From: Trueperaceae bacterium
GTDB taxonomy: Bacteria; Deinococcota; Deinococci; Deinococcales; Trueperaceae
Length of the DNA: 64,000 nucleotides
Assembly (NCBI GenBank): GCA_011389865.1
Contig: JAABTL010000003.1
Location: forward strand, 62,001-126,000
Reading direction: 5' to 3'
In this document: one piece after another, positions 9,193 to 17,124 of the stretch
Layout: each line of letters begins with the position of its first letter
How positions within the stretch are numbered: the first letter of the stretch is position 1
Notes under the pieces: model-generated
Database searches by the model: none
The model's input: the letters and a program-made list of their open reading frames with translations, nothing else
Told to the model about the DNA's origin: nothing
Position numbers and translations under genes: made by a program

Positions 9193-10368
9193 TCAGTAGA
9201 CGAACTCGTCGATCGGGTACAGCGCCACGCGCGCCGCCGGCGCCGAGGCCCGGGCCGCCGCCCGGAGGTCGGCGAGCTGCGCGGAGAGCTCGGCGGGGGA
9301 GAGCGGCGCCAGCCCCTCCGCCTCCGCGCGCGCCGCGTAGGCGGACCCCGGCTGCACCACGAAGGGCGACAGGTACACGACGTCGCGCGTGTCGAGCGGC
9401 AGGCGCGCCAGCAGTCGCGCGCTGTCGCGGAGGTGCCCGGCGGCGAAGCGCTGGCCGCCGACGCCCGCCATCAGGATGACCTGCACGGCCAGACCGGCGC
9501 CCTTGAGCTGGGCGATGAAGGTGGCCGCCTCGTCCGCGCCGCCGGGCTTGTTCAGGTACGCCAGCAGCGGGTCGTGCCCGGTCTCGACCCCGATGGCGAC
9601 GCGGGCCAGTCCGAGCTCGCGGAGCTCGCGCCAGTCGCTCGCGGGCTTGCGTTCGCCGCTGAAGACGTCGACGAAGCCAGCGAGAGGCTGGTCTGGGAAG
9701 GCCGCGCGGGCCGCCTCGAAGATCGGCCGCAGGCGGGCGTTCGCGAGCACCAGCGCGTTGCCGTCGGCGAGGAAGATGCCGCGGCGGGTGTCGGCGTCGC
9801 GTCCGAGCAGGTCGCGCACGGCGGCGACGTGCGCCTCGAAGGCGGCCGCGGGACGCACCTCGAAGTCGCGGTCCTGGTAGAAGCTGCAGAACGTGCAGCG
9901 GTTCCAGCTACAGCCGAAGCTGGCCTGCAGCACGACCGCGCCGTACTGGTCGGGCGGCAGGATGGCGATGGGCGCGTAGGTCGCGAGGAAACGCCCGCGC
10001 TCGGCGCGCAGGCGGTCCGGCGTCCAGGATCGGGCCCGCTCCAGGCGGGCGACGAACTCCCGACGGCGCGTGGCCGGCACGGCGGCGTCCGCCTCCGCCG
10101 ACGCCGCCGCGACGACCTCGGCGGCCCGCGCGAACAGCCCCGTGGCCTCGGCCTCGGGCACGCGCCAGCGCCGGCGGACGCCGGCGACCGTCCGGCGGCC
10201 GAACAGCTCGGAGGCCAGCGACCGCTTGTAGGTGTGACCGCGGACGAAGTGGGTGCGCGGCCGCCCCTCCAGGTCGAGGCTGAGCACCTCGTCGCGCGCG
10301 GGGCTCAGCACCGTCGCGCCAGGCTGCAGCGCGACGTGCCATGCCCGGGAGACGTCTCGTGGGCCCAT
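9193..10368 (-). CDS. Radical SAM protein with CX4CX2C cluster motif
   Basis: 391 residues. ATG 10368 is chosen because TATCGT lies 6 nt upstream; longer starts are low-complexity. Around residue 160 is [20 protein letters not shown], a 4Fe-4S/SAM motif spaced CX4CX2C rather than the common CX3CX2C. Further conserved blocks are [26 protein letters not shown] and [12 protein letters not shown], matching the order of strands in a radical SAM barrel. The N-terminal 150 residues contain [13 protein letters not shown] and may be a substrate domain. It could be a B12-independent anaerobic-type enzyme of the B12-binding-like group, but no cobalamin motif is seen. Substrate unknown. Confidence 0.8.
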   Translation of the reverse strand: MGPRDVSRAWHVALQPGATVLSPARDEVLSLDLEGRPRTHFVRGHTYKRSLASELFGRRTVAGVRRRWRVPEAEATGLFARAAEVVAAASAEADAAVPATRRREFVARLERARSWTPDRLRAERGRFLATYAPIAILPPDQYGAVVLQASFGCSWNRCTFCSFYQDRDFEVRPAAAFEAHVAAVRDLLGRDADTRRGIFLADGNALVLANARLRPIFEAARAAFPDQPLAGFVDVFSGERKPASDWRELRELGLARVAIGVETGHDPLLAYLNKPGGADEAATFIAQLKGAGLAVQVILMAGVGGQRFAAGHLRDSARLLARLPLDTRDVVYLSPFVVQPGSAYAARAEAEGLAPLSPAELSAQLADLRAAARASAPAARVALYPIDEFVY

Positions 10369-10472
10369 CGGGTCACGATACCGGGAGCGACGGTGGCGCC
10401 TCGGCACCGTGCGTGCCCGCGGGTCCGGCGACGACGTCGCCCGGCGGCGCGGTCCCCCGGCCTCTCCGGGCG

Positions 10473-10787
10473 TCAGGCCTTCTTGGTCTTGCGGCGAGCC
10501 GGGGTCTTGGCGGCCGGTGCCTCCGCGGCCTTGGCGGTGCGCTTCTTGGGCGCGGCTTGGGCGGCGTCGGTGCCCTTGGCGGCCGTCTTGGCCGCGCGCT
10601 TCGGCCGTGGCGCGAGCTCGGTCGCGAGCTCCTCCTCGGCCTGGCGCCAATCGTCGAAGTCGGCGCCGTGGGCGTGGCCGCGGGCGACGAACTTCTCGTA
10701 CGCGCGGCGCTCGATGGCGTCGGCCGGGATCTCGGGGGCAGCGGCCTTACGGGCCTTGCGGGTGGCTTTCGTGCCGGTTTCGGACAT
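10473..10787 (-). CDS. DUF2934 protein with histone H1-like basic tail
   Basis: 104 residues. The DUF2934 core is IERRAYEKFVARG followed by HGADFDDWRQAEEEL. The remaining 45 residues are Lys/Ala/Pro repeats ending in TPARRKTKKA, like bacterial histone H1 tails, which suggests nucleic-acid or nucleoid contact (inference). AGGAGG lies 9 nt before ATG 10787. Upstream is a long structured leader that may start at the promoter element near 11.1 kb. Function unknown. Confidence 0.75.
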   Translation of the reverse strand: MSETGTKATRKARKAAAPEIPADAIERRAYEKFVARGHAHGADFDDWRQAEEELATELAPRPKRAAKTAAKGTDAAQAAPKKRTAKAAEAPAAKTPARRKTKKA

Positions 10788-11021
10788 CGTTCGATTCCTC
10801 CTGGGGACGCGCTGCGTGTCGCCGGGGCGCGCCCGTCGCGAGCGGCGCGGCGGCCATCGGCCTGCGCGCCTGGCGTCAGGTTCCAGTCAGGTCGAACGCG
10901 GTGGCGCCGAGGGGATGCTCCGCGCCGACCGTGGGTGACGATAGCACCGGGGCGATGCTGGAAGATGAGGCCAACCGACGTGGTTGGACGTCGAACGTTC
11001 GAGGGCGGCGTCGGCATGGGA

Positions 11022-11062
11022 GAGGCCGGCGGCGTGCTGCATCGCAACGCGCCGCCGGCCTC
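11022..11062 (-). promoter_or_regulatory. Strong stem-loop in the DUF2934 leader
   Basis: Perfect 13-bp inverted repeat, GAGGCCGGCGGCG (11022-11034) and its complement (11050-11062), with a 15-nt loop. It lies about 40 nt into the putative minus-strand transcript and about 235 nt before the DUF2934 start. No T-run follows on either strand, so a regulatory or stabilising fold is more likely than a terminator. Confidence 0.5.
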
Positions 11063-11098
11063 GATGAGGACGGGTGACCGGAGGTAGCGGTTCCATCA

Positions 11099-11143
11099 CC
11101 CTGGTCGGAGATTAGGGGGCCGACCGTGAGGTCAGCGTGAGGT
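11099..11143 (-). promoter_or_regulatory. SARP-like direct-repeat promoter, copy A
   Basis: Minus strand: ACCTCACGCTGACCTCACG (11143-11125), then 10 nt, then -10 TAATCT (11114-11109). The unit CTCACG recurs after 11 bp with TGAC between. The plus strand shows GTGAGGT twice, 11 bp apart. About 30 nt downstream of the -10 box remain similar to copy B at 19.8 kb. SARP regulators are known to bind such 11-bp repeats just before a -10 box. Confidence 0.6.
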
Positions 11144-11206
11144 GGTGCCGCGGCCGCGCCGCTGCCACGGACAGGCCCGCAAGGGACGTGTCACCTTCTG
11201 GCTGAA

Positions 11207-11212
11207 TATGAT
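11207..11212 (+). promoter_or_regulatory. Leaderless -10 box of the BTAD regulator
   Basis: TATGAT is 5 nt before ATG 11218, in an unusually AT-rich patch. Copy A of the repeat element lies about 65 nt upstream on the other strand. Confidence 0.55.
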
Positions 11213-11217
11213 GCGGC

Positions 11218-14200
11218 ATGCGGCCCGAGGTGCGGCTCCTGGGTCCGGCGGCCGTCCGGATCGGCGCGAACGCGTGGGAGCCGGCGGCCGACCGGCGCAG
11301 CGCGGTGCTCTTCTACCTCGCGTACGCCGGGTCATGGGTACCGCGCGACGACCTCCTCTACCTGTTCTGGCCCGACTCGGACGAACAGAAGGGGCGCACC
11401 AACCTCCGGCAGCTGCTGGTGGCGCTGCGCGCGCTGCCGTTCGCCGAGGGCCTGGAGGCCGAGCGGACCCGGGTGCGGTGGCCCGTGGTGGCCGACGTCG
11501 CTGCCTGGTCCGATGCGCTTGGCCGCCGTGATCTCGGCGTCGCGCGCGACGGCTGGCCGCGGCCGCTGTTGGAGGGCTTCCGCCTCGCGTCGGCGCCGGA
11601 GTTCGAGTCCTGGCTCGAGCTGGAGCGCGCGGCGTGGCGGGAGCGCCTCCGTGGCGCGCTGCTCGAGGCGGTCGCCCGTGGCGGCGAGGACCTCGGCGAC
11701 GACGAGTCGGCCGGGCTGCTGGAGGGCTGGCTGGCGATCGAGCCGCTCGACGAGGAGGTCCTGCGGGCGTGGTTGGCGACCTGTGTCCGTGCGGGGCGGC
11801 GCACCGCGGCGCTGGCACGCTTCGCCGCCTTCGAGGCGCGCCTCGCCGCCGAGATGGGCCTTGCACCCGAGAGGGCGACGGTCGCGTTGGTCGATGCCTT
11901 GCGCGCGGAGTCGGGCGCCCAGGTGCTGGCGGCATTCGCCCCCGAGCCGATCGCCCAACCGCGCGGTCACCGCGGTCGCGGCGGCGCCTTCTTCGGTCGC
12001 GATGCCGAACTCGCGCGGCTCGAGACCGAGCTCCTGCGCGACGACTCGCCCGTCGTGACCCTCTTGGCCGCCGGCGGCGTCGGCAAGACGAGGCTCGCCA
12101 TCGAGGCCGCCGATCGCCTCGAAGCGCGCTTCCCCGACGGCGCCGCGGTGGTGTGGCTCGCCGGCGCGCGCGCCCTCAACGAGGTCGCCCCGGCCCTCCT
12201 CGATGCGCTGGGCCTCGAGCCGATACCGCTGCGATCGCCACTGGAGCAGGCGGCGGAGGCACTCGCCGAGCGGCGGATGCTCGTCGTGCTCGACAACCTC
12301 GAGCAGTTGCCGGGTGCCGATGCGGTCGTCGCCAGGCTCCGGTCGGATGCTCCCGGCGTGGCCTGGCTGCTGACCTCGCGCGAGCGGCTCGGCCTCGGCG
12401 CCGAGACCGTGTTCGAGATCGAAGGGCTGCCCGTGCCCGAGCCCGACGCGAGCGATCTCGAGGCGTACGGCGCGGTCACGCTGCTGCAGGCGCGGGCCCG
12501 GCGCGTGGGCCACCCACTGGACCTGCCGCGGCAGGCCGAGGCGGTCGTGCGCGTGTGCCGGGCGACCGCGGGCATGCCGCTGGCCCTCGAGCTCGCGGCC
12601 GGCTGGTTGCGGGTGCTGCCGATCGAGGACGTCGCGGACGAGCTCGAGCGGGGTCTCGAGGTCCTGGCGGCGACCGACGCCGACGTCGACCCGCGCCACG
12701 TGAGCATGCGGGTGGTGTTCGACGCCTCCTGGCGCGCGCTCTCGACGGCCGAGCGCTCCGCGCTGCTGCGCCTGTCGGTCTTCCGCGGCGGCTTCCGCGA
12801 CGAGGCGGCGCGCGAGGCGGCCGCGGTCGGACGGCCGCTGCTGCTCGCCCTGCGCAACAAGTCGTTCGTCTCGCTGTCCGCCGACGGCCGCTTCTTCCAG
12901 CACCCGCTGCTCGCGGTCTACCTGCGCGAGCGCGCGGCCGAGGACCCGGCCGCCGTGGAGGCGGCGCGGGAGGCGCACGCACGCTACTACCTCGACCACC
13001 TGCGTCGCTGGGAGGACGAGGGCCAACGCGGGCAGCGACGGGCGGCCGTGCACGCGCTGGCGTCCGAGCACCCCAACCTAGAGGCTGCCTGGGCGCTCGC
13101 GGTGGAGCGTCGTTGGTGGAAGCCTCTCGAGAAGGGCGGCGCGTTCTTCGGGTTGTCGTACGTGTTGGCCGGCCGGCCCGAGCGCTGGGCCGAGGTGCTG
13201 CGCGAGGCGCTGGCGCGGGTGCCGCCGACGTCCGTGACGTGGGGCGTGCTCGAGGTCCACGAGTCCTCGCTCGACGAGTTCGCCGGCCGGCACCGCGAGG
13301 CGTACGCGCGTCGGAGCCGCGCCGTCGAGGTGCTCCGGAGCCACGTCGACCCGTTCTCCCTTGCCTGGGGGCTGCTGCTCCTCTCGGAGCCTGCCGCCAG
13401 CCTCGGGCTCGCCGAGGAGGCCCGGGCGTGCCTGACGGAGTCGGCGGACCTGTTCGAGGCGCTCGGCGAGCGCGACCTGAGGGCCATGGCGCTCGACAAG
13501 CTCCACGCGGCCACCGACGATCCCGACGAGCGCGAGCGCATGTACGAGCGTCTGATGGCGGACGTAGGTACGGTGCACCACGGGGAGTACGAGATCCGGG
13601 TGATGCGCGACCATGGCGTCTTCCTGGCGCATGCGTACGGCGAGTACGCCGAGGCCCTGGCGCTGCTCGACCGCGCCATCGCGCTCGAGCGCGAGGACGA
13701 CTGGGTCGACGTCTACCTCGCCTTCTTCCTTGCCGATGCTGCCGCGGTCCGGCTGGCCGCCGGCGACCTCGCCGGTGCGGCCGAGCAGATGGCCGAGGCC
13801 ATCGAGCGCTTCGCATACAGCCGCCACCTCTTCCTCCACGCGGAACCGGAGATGCGGGCACTGGCGGCGACGATCGCCTGGCAGCGAGGCGACGCTGCGG
13901 GCGTCCGGGCGTGGATGCCGCCCGCGAGCGAGGCGGCGGCCTGCCTCGGCGGCCTGCTGCTGAGCAGCGAGATGGCCCGCGCCGACGATCCGGTCGCCGC
14001 GCGAGCCTTCGCCGAGCGTGCTCTGGCGCTCGCATCGCCGCCCCGCTCGGGTCGGGACGGGCACCTCGAGCGCGTGCGCGCGCTGGTCGTGGCGGCCGAG
14101 GCCGCCCTCGCGGCGGCCAACACCGACGCCGCCACGCGTGAGCTGACCGAGGCACTGGAGACGGCGATGCGCTGGCGCTTCCTGCCGGCGCTGCTGGAGG

Positions 14201-14418
14201 CCTGTGCCGCGGCGCTGCCGCTGCTCCCCGGAGATCTTGCCAGCGTGTTCGTGGGCTGGATCGCCCACCATCCGGCCGCGCCCTACGCGCAGCGCGTCCG
14301 CTGGGCTGCCGATGCGGCGACGACCGGCAGTCCGCTCGAGGCCCCCGCCGAACGCGACGCGCGGTGGGCGCAGGCGCTCGAGGTGGCGCGCCGGGTGCGC
14401 GAAGTGCTCGCGGCATAG
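11218..14418 (+). CDS. AfsR-like transcriptional regulator (BTAD + ATPase + TPR)
   Basis: 1066 residues. The N-terminus (VRLLGPAAVRIG, then DLLYLFWPDSDEQKGRTNLRQ) is the winged-helix/OmpR-like half of a SARP-type regulator. Residues about 90-230 form the helical bacterial transcriptional activation domain. An NB-ARC/STAND ATPase follows, with Walker A AAGGVGKTRLA near residue 285 and Walker B MLVVLDNLEQLP. The last 500 residues are TPR-like helices rich in Glu and Ala. Such proteins bind direct repeats and recruit polymerase in an ATP-gated way. The ATPase differs clearly from those of the two other BTAD proteins here. Targets may be the 11-bp repeat promoters (inference). Confidence 0.85.
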   Translation: MRPEVRLLGPAAVRIGANAWEPAADRRSAVLFYLAYAGSWVPRDDLLYLFWPDSDEQKGRTNLRQLLVALRALPFAEGLEAERTRVRWPVVADVAAWSDALGRRDLGVARDGWPRPLLEGFRLASAPEFESWLELERAAWRERLRGALLEAVARGGEDLGDDESAGLLEGWLAIEPLDEEVLRAWLATCVRAGRRTAALARFAAFEARLAAEMGLAPERATVALVDALRAESGAQVLAAFAPEPIAQPRGHRGRGGAFFGRDAELARLETELLRDDSPVVTLLAAGGVGKTRLAIEAADRLEARFPDGAAVVWLAGARALNEVAPALLDALGLEPIPLRSPLEQAAEALAERRMLVVLDNLEQLPGADAVVARLRSDAPGVAWLLTSRERLGLGAETVFEIEGLPVPEPDASDLEAYGAVTLLQARARRVGHPLDLPRQAEAVVRVCRATAGMPLALELAAGWLRVLPIEDVADELERGLEVLAATDADVDPRHVSMRVVFDASWRALSTAERSALLRLSVFRGGFRDEAAREAAAVGRPLLLALRNKSFVSLSADGRFFQHPLLAVYLRERAAEDPAAVEAAREAHARYYLDHLRRWEDEGQRGQRRAAVHALASEHPNLEAAWALAVERRWWKPLEKGGAFFGLSYVLAGRPERWAEVLREALARVPPTSVTWGVLEVHESSLDEFAGRHREAYARRSRAVEVLRSHVDPFSLAWGLLLLSEPAASLGLAEEARACLTESADLFEALGERDLRAMALDKLHAATDDPDERERMYERLMADVGTVHHGEYEIRVMRDHGVFLAHAYGEYAEALALLDRAIALEREDDWVDVYLAFFLADAAAVRLAAGDLAGAAEQMAEAIERFAYSRHLFLHAEPEMRALAATIAWQRGDAAGVRAWMPPASEAAACLGGLLLSSEMARADDPVAARAFAERALALASPPRSGRDGHLERVRALVVAAEAALAAANTDAATRELTEALETAMRWRFLPALLEACAAALPLLPGDLASVFVGWIAHHPAAPYAQRVRWAADAATTGSPLEAPAERDARWAQALEVARRVREVLAA

Positions 14419-14434
14419 CGCCGCGGGCCTCGTT

Positions 14435-14998
14435 TCAGCCGCGTGGGTTCACGGAGATTCGGGCGAGGGCGGGGTGAAGCGCGAACGTCAGGCATGCGTC
14501 GTCGGACGGCTGCGGCGCGAACCCGAGCCGCTCGAGCAGCCCGATGGACGCCGCGTTGTCCGACGCGGTGCGCGCCACGATCTTCGTGAGGCCGAGGGGC
14601 CCGAAGCCGTGGGCGACGGCGAGCGCGAGCGCCTCGCGCATGAGGCCGCGCCGCCGGTAGGGGGAGCGCATCACGTAGCCGACCTCGCCCGTCCCGTCGG
14701 CGAACCCGCGGTAGAAGCCGATCGTGCCGACCACGGTGTCGCGGCCGGCGAGGCAGACGCCCCAGTGCACGGTCTCCCCACGGTCGGCGTCGGCCTCGAT
14801 GCGCCGCAGCATCGCGAGCGCCTCCGCCGCGCTGGACGCCGTCACACCGTCGTACACGGAGATGTCGACGATGTCGGCGACGTCGTCGGGCCGGACGGCG
14901 CGCAGCACGACGCGCCGGCCCGACAGGGTGGGGGTCCGCGCCGTCCCCGGGATCGAGGCGTCGGCGGAGGCTTCGTGGGCCACGCGGCATGATGGCAC
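14435..14998 (-). CDS. GNAT N-acetyltransferase, RimJ/RimL type
   Basis: 187 residues from GTG 14998; GTG 14983 behind CATCAT is an equally reasonable start. Core blocks are LSGRRVVLRAVRPDD, GEVGYVMRSPYRRRGLMREAL (acetyl-CoA pyrophosphate loop, RRRGL) and NAASIGLLERLGF. RimJ/RimL relatives acetylate protein N-termini or small amines; the substrate is not predictable. It converges on the BTAD gene with only 16 nt between stops. Confidence 0.85.
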   Translation of the reverse strand: MPSCRVAHEASADASIPGTARTPTLSGRRVVLRAVRPDDVADIVDISVYDGVTASSAAEALAMLRRIEADADRGETVHWGVCLAGRDTVVGTIGFYRGFADGTGEVGYVMRSPYRRRGLMREALALAVAHGFGPLGLTKIVARTASDNAASIGLLERLGFAPQPSDDACLTFALHPALARISVNPRG

Positions 14999-15058
14999 GC
15001 CGACGCGGACGACGGGCGGCGGGCGCTTGGCAGCGGACGATGGGCGCTGGGCCGCCGC

Positions 15059-15101
15059 CTCACGATGACATCACGATGGCCCTCGTAGGCTCCGCCGCGT
15101 G
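15059..15101 (+). promoter_or_regulatory. SARP-like direct-repeat promoter, copy C
   Basis: CTCACGATGACATCACG (15059-15075) is followed by exactly 10 nt and -10 TAGGCT (15086-15091), then GTG 7 nt later. TCACGATG repeats with an 11-bp period. It matches copies A and B at all but two of 17 positions. It points toward the small ORF and the hydrolase. Confidence 0.6.
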
Positions 15102-15145
15102 GGGCCCGCGGGTCCCGCAAGTCCCTTCCCCACGAAGGAGCTCGC

Positions 15146-15202
15146 ATGCGCGCATCGAAGGCGACTCGCATCAGCCCTTGGCCGAACGGCGTCAACCGCT
15201 AG
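15146..15202 (+). CDS. 18-codon upstream ORF, possible gene relic
   Basis: ATG 15146 follows a strong ribosome site, GAAGGAG, by 7 nt and reads MRASKATRISPWPNGVNR before TAG. The stop is in the same frame as the hydrolase whose GTG lies 16 nt further on. The final 24 nt match the final 24 nt of that hydrolase at 20 positions (WPNGVNR versus WPEGVNR plus stop). It may be a regulatory uORF, or the fused ends of a deleted tandem copy. Confidence 0.4.
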   Translation: MRASKATRISPWPNGVNR

Positions 15203-15217
15203 ACGGCGGGCGACCAT

Positions 15218-16207
15218 GTGCGGGCATCGCGCAGAACGTCACGTAGCGCACCCACGCGTCGCCTCGGGTCCGTCCGCCTCGCCGTGCCCGGCGTAGGGCT
15301 CGCCATGGCGGGGTCGGGCCTGGCGCAGCCCCCGGCCACCGAGTCCGGCTTCGTGCAGGTCGAGCCCGACGTGCGCCTCTATTACCAGCGGTACGGCACG
15401 GGCACGCCTACGGTGTTCATCCCCAACCGGCTCGAGCTCGTGCACGCGTTCGCCTCGTTGCTCCCCTTCCACGACGTGGTCACGTGGGACCCCCGCGGGC
15501 GCGGCCTCTCCGATCGGCCCACGGCGTCCGAGCGCTACGGGATCGATGCCGAGCTGGCCGACGTCGAGGTCCTGAGGCGCCATTTCGGTGCCGAGCGGGT
15601 CACCTACGTGGGGACCTCGCTCTGGGGCAACCTCGCGGTCCTGTACGCCGCCCGCCATCCGGAGAGCGTGGCGGGCGTCGTCGCCATGGCACCGCTCCCG
15701 ATCGCTCATGGTCTGCGACGCGACTCGCTGAAGAGACCCATGCCGAACGTCCACGCGCAGCGGCTGGAGCTCGACCGGATGCGGGTCGACGGGCGCGTCC
15801 GGTCGCAGCCGTACGCCTACTGCGTCCTCGAGAAGTACGTCGAGTACGCCGACTCGTACGTGGACCCGGCCGCGATGGCGCCGTTCCTCGCGGCCAACCT
15901 TTGCCAGTACGCCAACGAGCAGGCCTCCCGGCAGGCGCTGGTGATCGACGGCATGTTCCGCAGCTTCGGGCGCTGGGACTGGCGCGCCGACGCCGAGGCC
16001 GTGGTGGCGCCGGTCCTCCTGCTGTTCGGGGAACACGAGACGTGGCGCACGGACGGCGTTCGCGCGTACGCCGACCACCTGCGCGACGTCGGTTGGCTGG
16101 AGGTGCCGCGCGCCGGCCACCACCTGTGGAACGACCGCGCGGACGTGGTCCTCCCCATGCTCGACGCGTTCTTTCGCGGCGGGTGGCCGGAGGGGGTGAA
16201 CCGCTAG
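15218..16207 (+). CDS. Alpha/beta hydrolase, probably secreted
   Basis: 329 residues from GTG 15218; ATG 15305 is a possible shorter start. A Sec-like hydrophobic segment ends at GSGLAQPPA, which favours the longer form. The fold is marked by VVTWDPRGRGLSDRP, the nucleophile elbow GTSLWGNL and a late His in VPRAGHHLWNDR; the acid is probably in LLLFGEHETW. Relatives are epoxide or haloalkane hydrolases and esterases; activity unknown. Its stop overlaps the convergent dppC-like stop by 4 bp. Confidence 0.8.
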   Translation: MRASRRTSRSAPTRRLGSVRLAVPGVGLAMAGSGLAQPPATESGFVQVEPDVRLYYQRYGTGTPTVFIPNRLELVHAFASLLPFHDVVTWDPRGRGLSDRPTASERYGIDAELADVEVLRRHFGAERVTYVGTSLWGNLAVLYAARHPESVAGVVAMAPLPIAHGLRRDSLKRPMPNVHAQRLELDRMRVDGRVRSQPYAYCVLEKYVEYADSYVDPAAMAPFLAANLCQYANEQASRQALVIDGMFRSFGRWDWRADAEAVVAPVLLLFGEHETWRTDGVRAYADHLRDVGWLEVPRAGHHLWNDRADVVLPMLDAFFRGGWPEGVNR

Positions 16208-17124
16208 CCCGGGCGGCGGTGCCCAGGTACTCCGGCGCCGCGCGCGACCGGGGCGCGCCGGGCGAGGCGTGCGCCGCCTCCCGCCCCGGCACGGTCCGCC
16301 AGCGCGTCGCGCAGGGCGTCGCCGAGGAGGTTGGCGCCGAGCACGGCGGCCGTGATCGCCGCGCCGGGGGCGAGCATGAGCCAGGGCGCGGCCGGCAGGT
16401 GGTGGCGGGCGCGCGCCAGCATGTCGCCCCAGTCGGCGGTGGGGGGCTGCACGCCGAGACCCAGGAAGCCGAGCCCCGCGAGGGCGACGACCACGAAGCC
16501 CATCGTCACCGTTGCCTGCACGACCACCACGCCGGTCGCCGCGGGCAGGACGTGCCGCAGTAGCACCCGGCGGGGCCGCGCCCCGCTCGCGACGGCGGCC
16601 TCGACGTAGGGGAGTTCGCGCGTCGTCAGGATCACGCTCCGCACCAGGCGCGCGAAGACCGGGGTCTCGGCGACGGCGAGGGCGATGGCGGCGGGCCACA
16701 GGCCGGGACCGAGCGCACCGACGATCACCAGCGCCAGCAGCAGCGGGGGGCAGATGAGCAGCGCGTCGACGAGCCGCATGAGGAGGCCGTCGAGCCGGCC
16801 GGGCGCGGCGCCCGCCAGCAACCCGAGGGCGCCGCCCGCCGCGGCCGCCGCCAGCACGGTCACGACGGCCACCCACAGCGAGACGCGTCCGGCGTGGAGC
16901 GCCCGCGCGAGCGTGGAGCGGCCGAGCTCGTCGGTCCCGAGCGGCTCGTTCCAGGAGGGCGGCTGCAGGCGGCGGCGCAGGTCGACCTCGGTCGGTCCGC
17001 GCGGCGAGAGCCACGGCGCCAGCAGCGTCGCGACGAGCAGGACCGCGAGCAGCGTCGCCCCGACGACGCCCGACGGGTGGAGACGGCGGCGCCGCCCGGG
17101 CCGCGCGGCCGGGGCGCCGGTCAC
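16204..17124 (-). CDS. Peptide ABC transporter permease, DppC/OppC type
   Basis: 306 residues with about six membrane helices. The N-terminal PLGTDELGRSTLARALHAG block is diagnostic of DppC/OppC proteins; the EAA loop is YVEAAVASGARPRRVLLRHVLP. GTG 17124 overlaps the previous gene's stop as GTGA, so the permeases are translationally coupled. The C-terminal tail after DALRDALADR is Arg/Gly-rich and atypical. The DppD and DppF ATPases that usually follow are missing; the next gene converges. Confidence 0.9.
   Translation of the reverse strand: MTGAPAARPGRRRRLHPSGVVGATLLAVLLVATLLAPWLSPRGPTEVDLRRRLQPPSWNEPLGTDELGRSTLARALHAGRVSLWVAVVTVLAAAAAGGALGLLAGAAPGRLDGLLMRLVDALLICPPLLLALVIVGALGPGLWPAAIALAVAETPVFARLVRSVILTTRELPYVEAAVASGARPRRVLLRHVLPAATGVVVVQATVTMGFVVVALAGLGFLGLGVQPPTADWGDMLARARHHLPAAPWLMLAPGAAITAAVLGANLLGDALRDALADRAGAGGGARLARRAPVARGAGVPGHRRPG

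Larger units (their letters stand above)
10788..11217. other. 430-bp intergenic region between DUF2934 and BTAD genes
   Basis: It holds a conserved minus-strand promoter with 11-bp direct repeats (11099-11143), a strong hairpin (11022-11062), and the plus-strand leaderless promoter of the BTAD gene (11207-11212). A 70-codon minus-strand frame begins with GTG at 11099, 9 nt behind the -10 box. Its first codons resemble the frame behind the 19.8-kb copy (M[MI]EP..), but the differences do not favour synonymous positions, so I do not call it a gene. Confidence 0.6.

Noticed and set aside
11099-11126. Leader peptide shared by repeat copies A and B
   Set aside because: The first codons look alike, but base differences fall in all codon positions, so protein-level selection is not shown.
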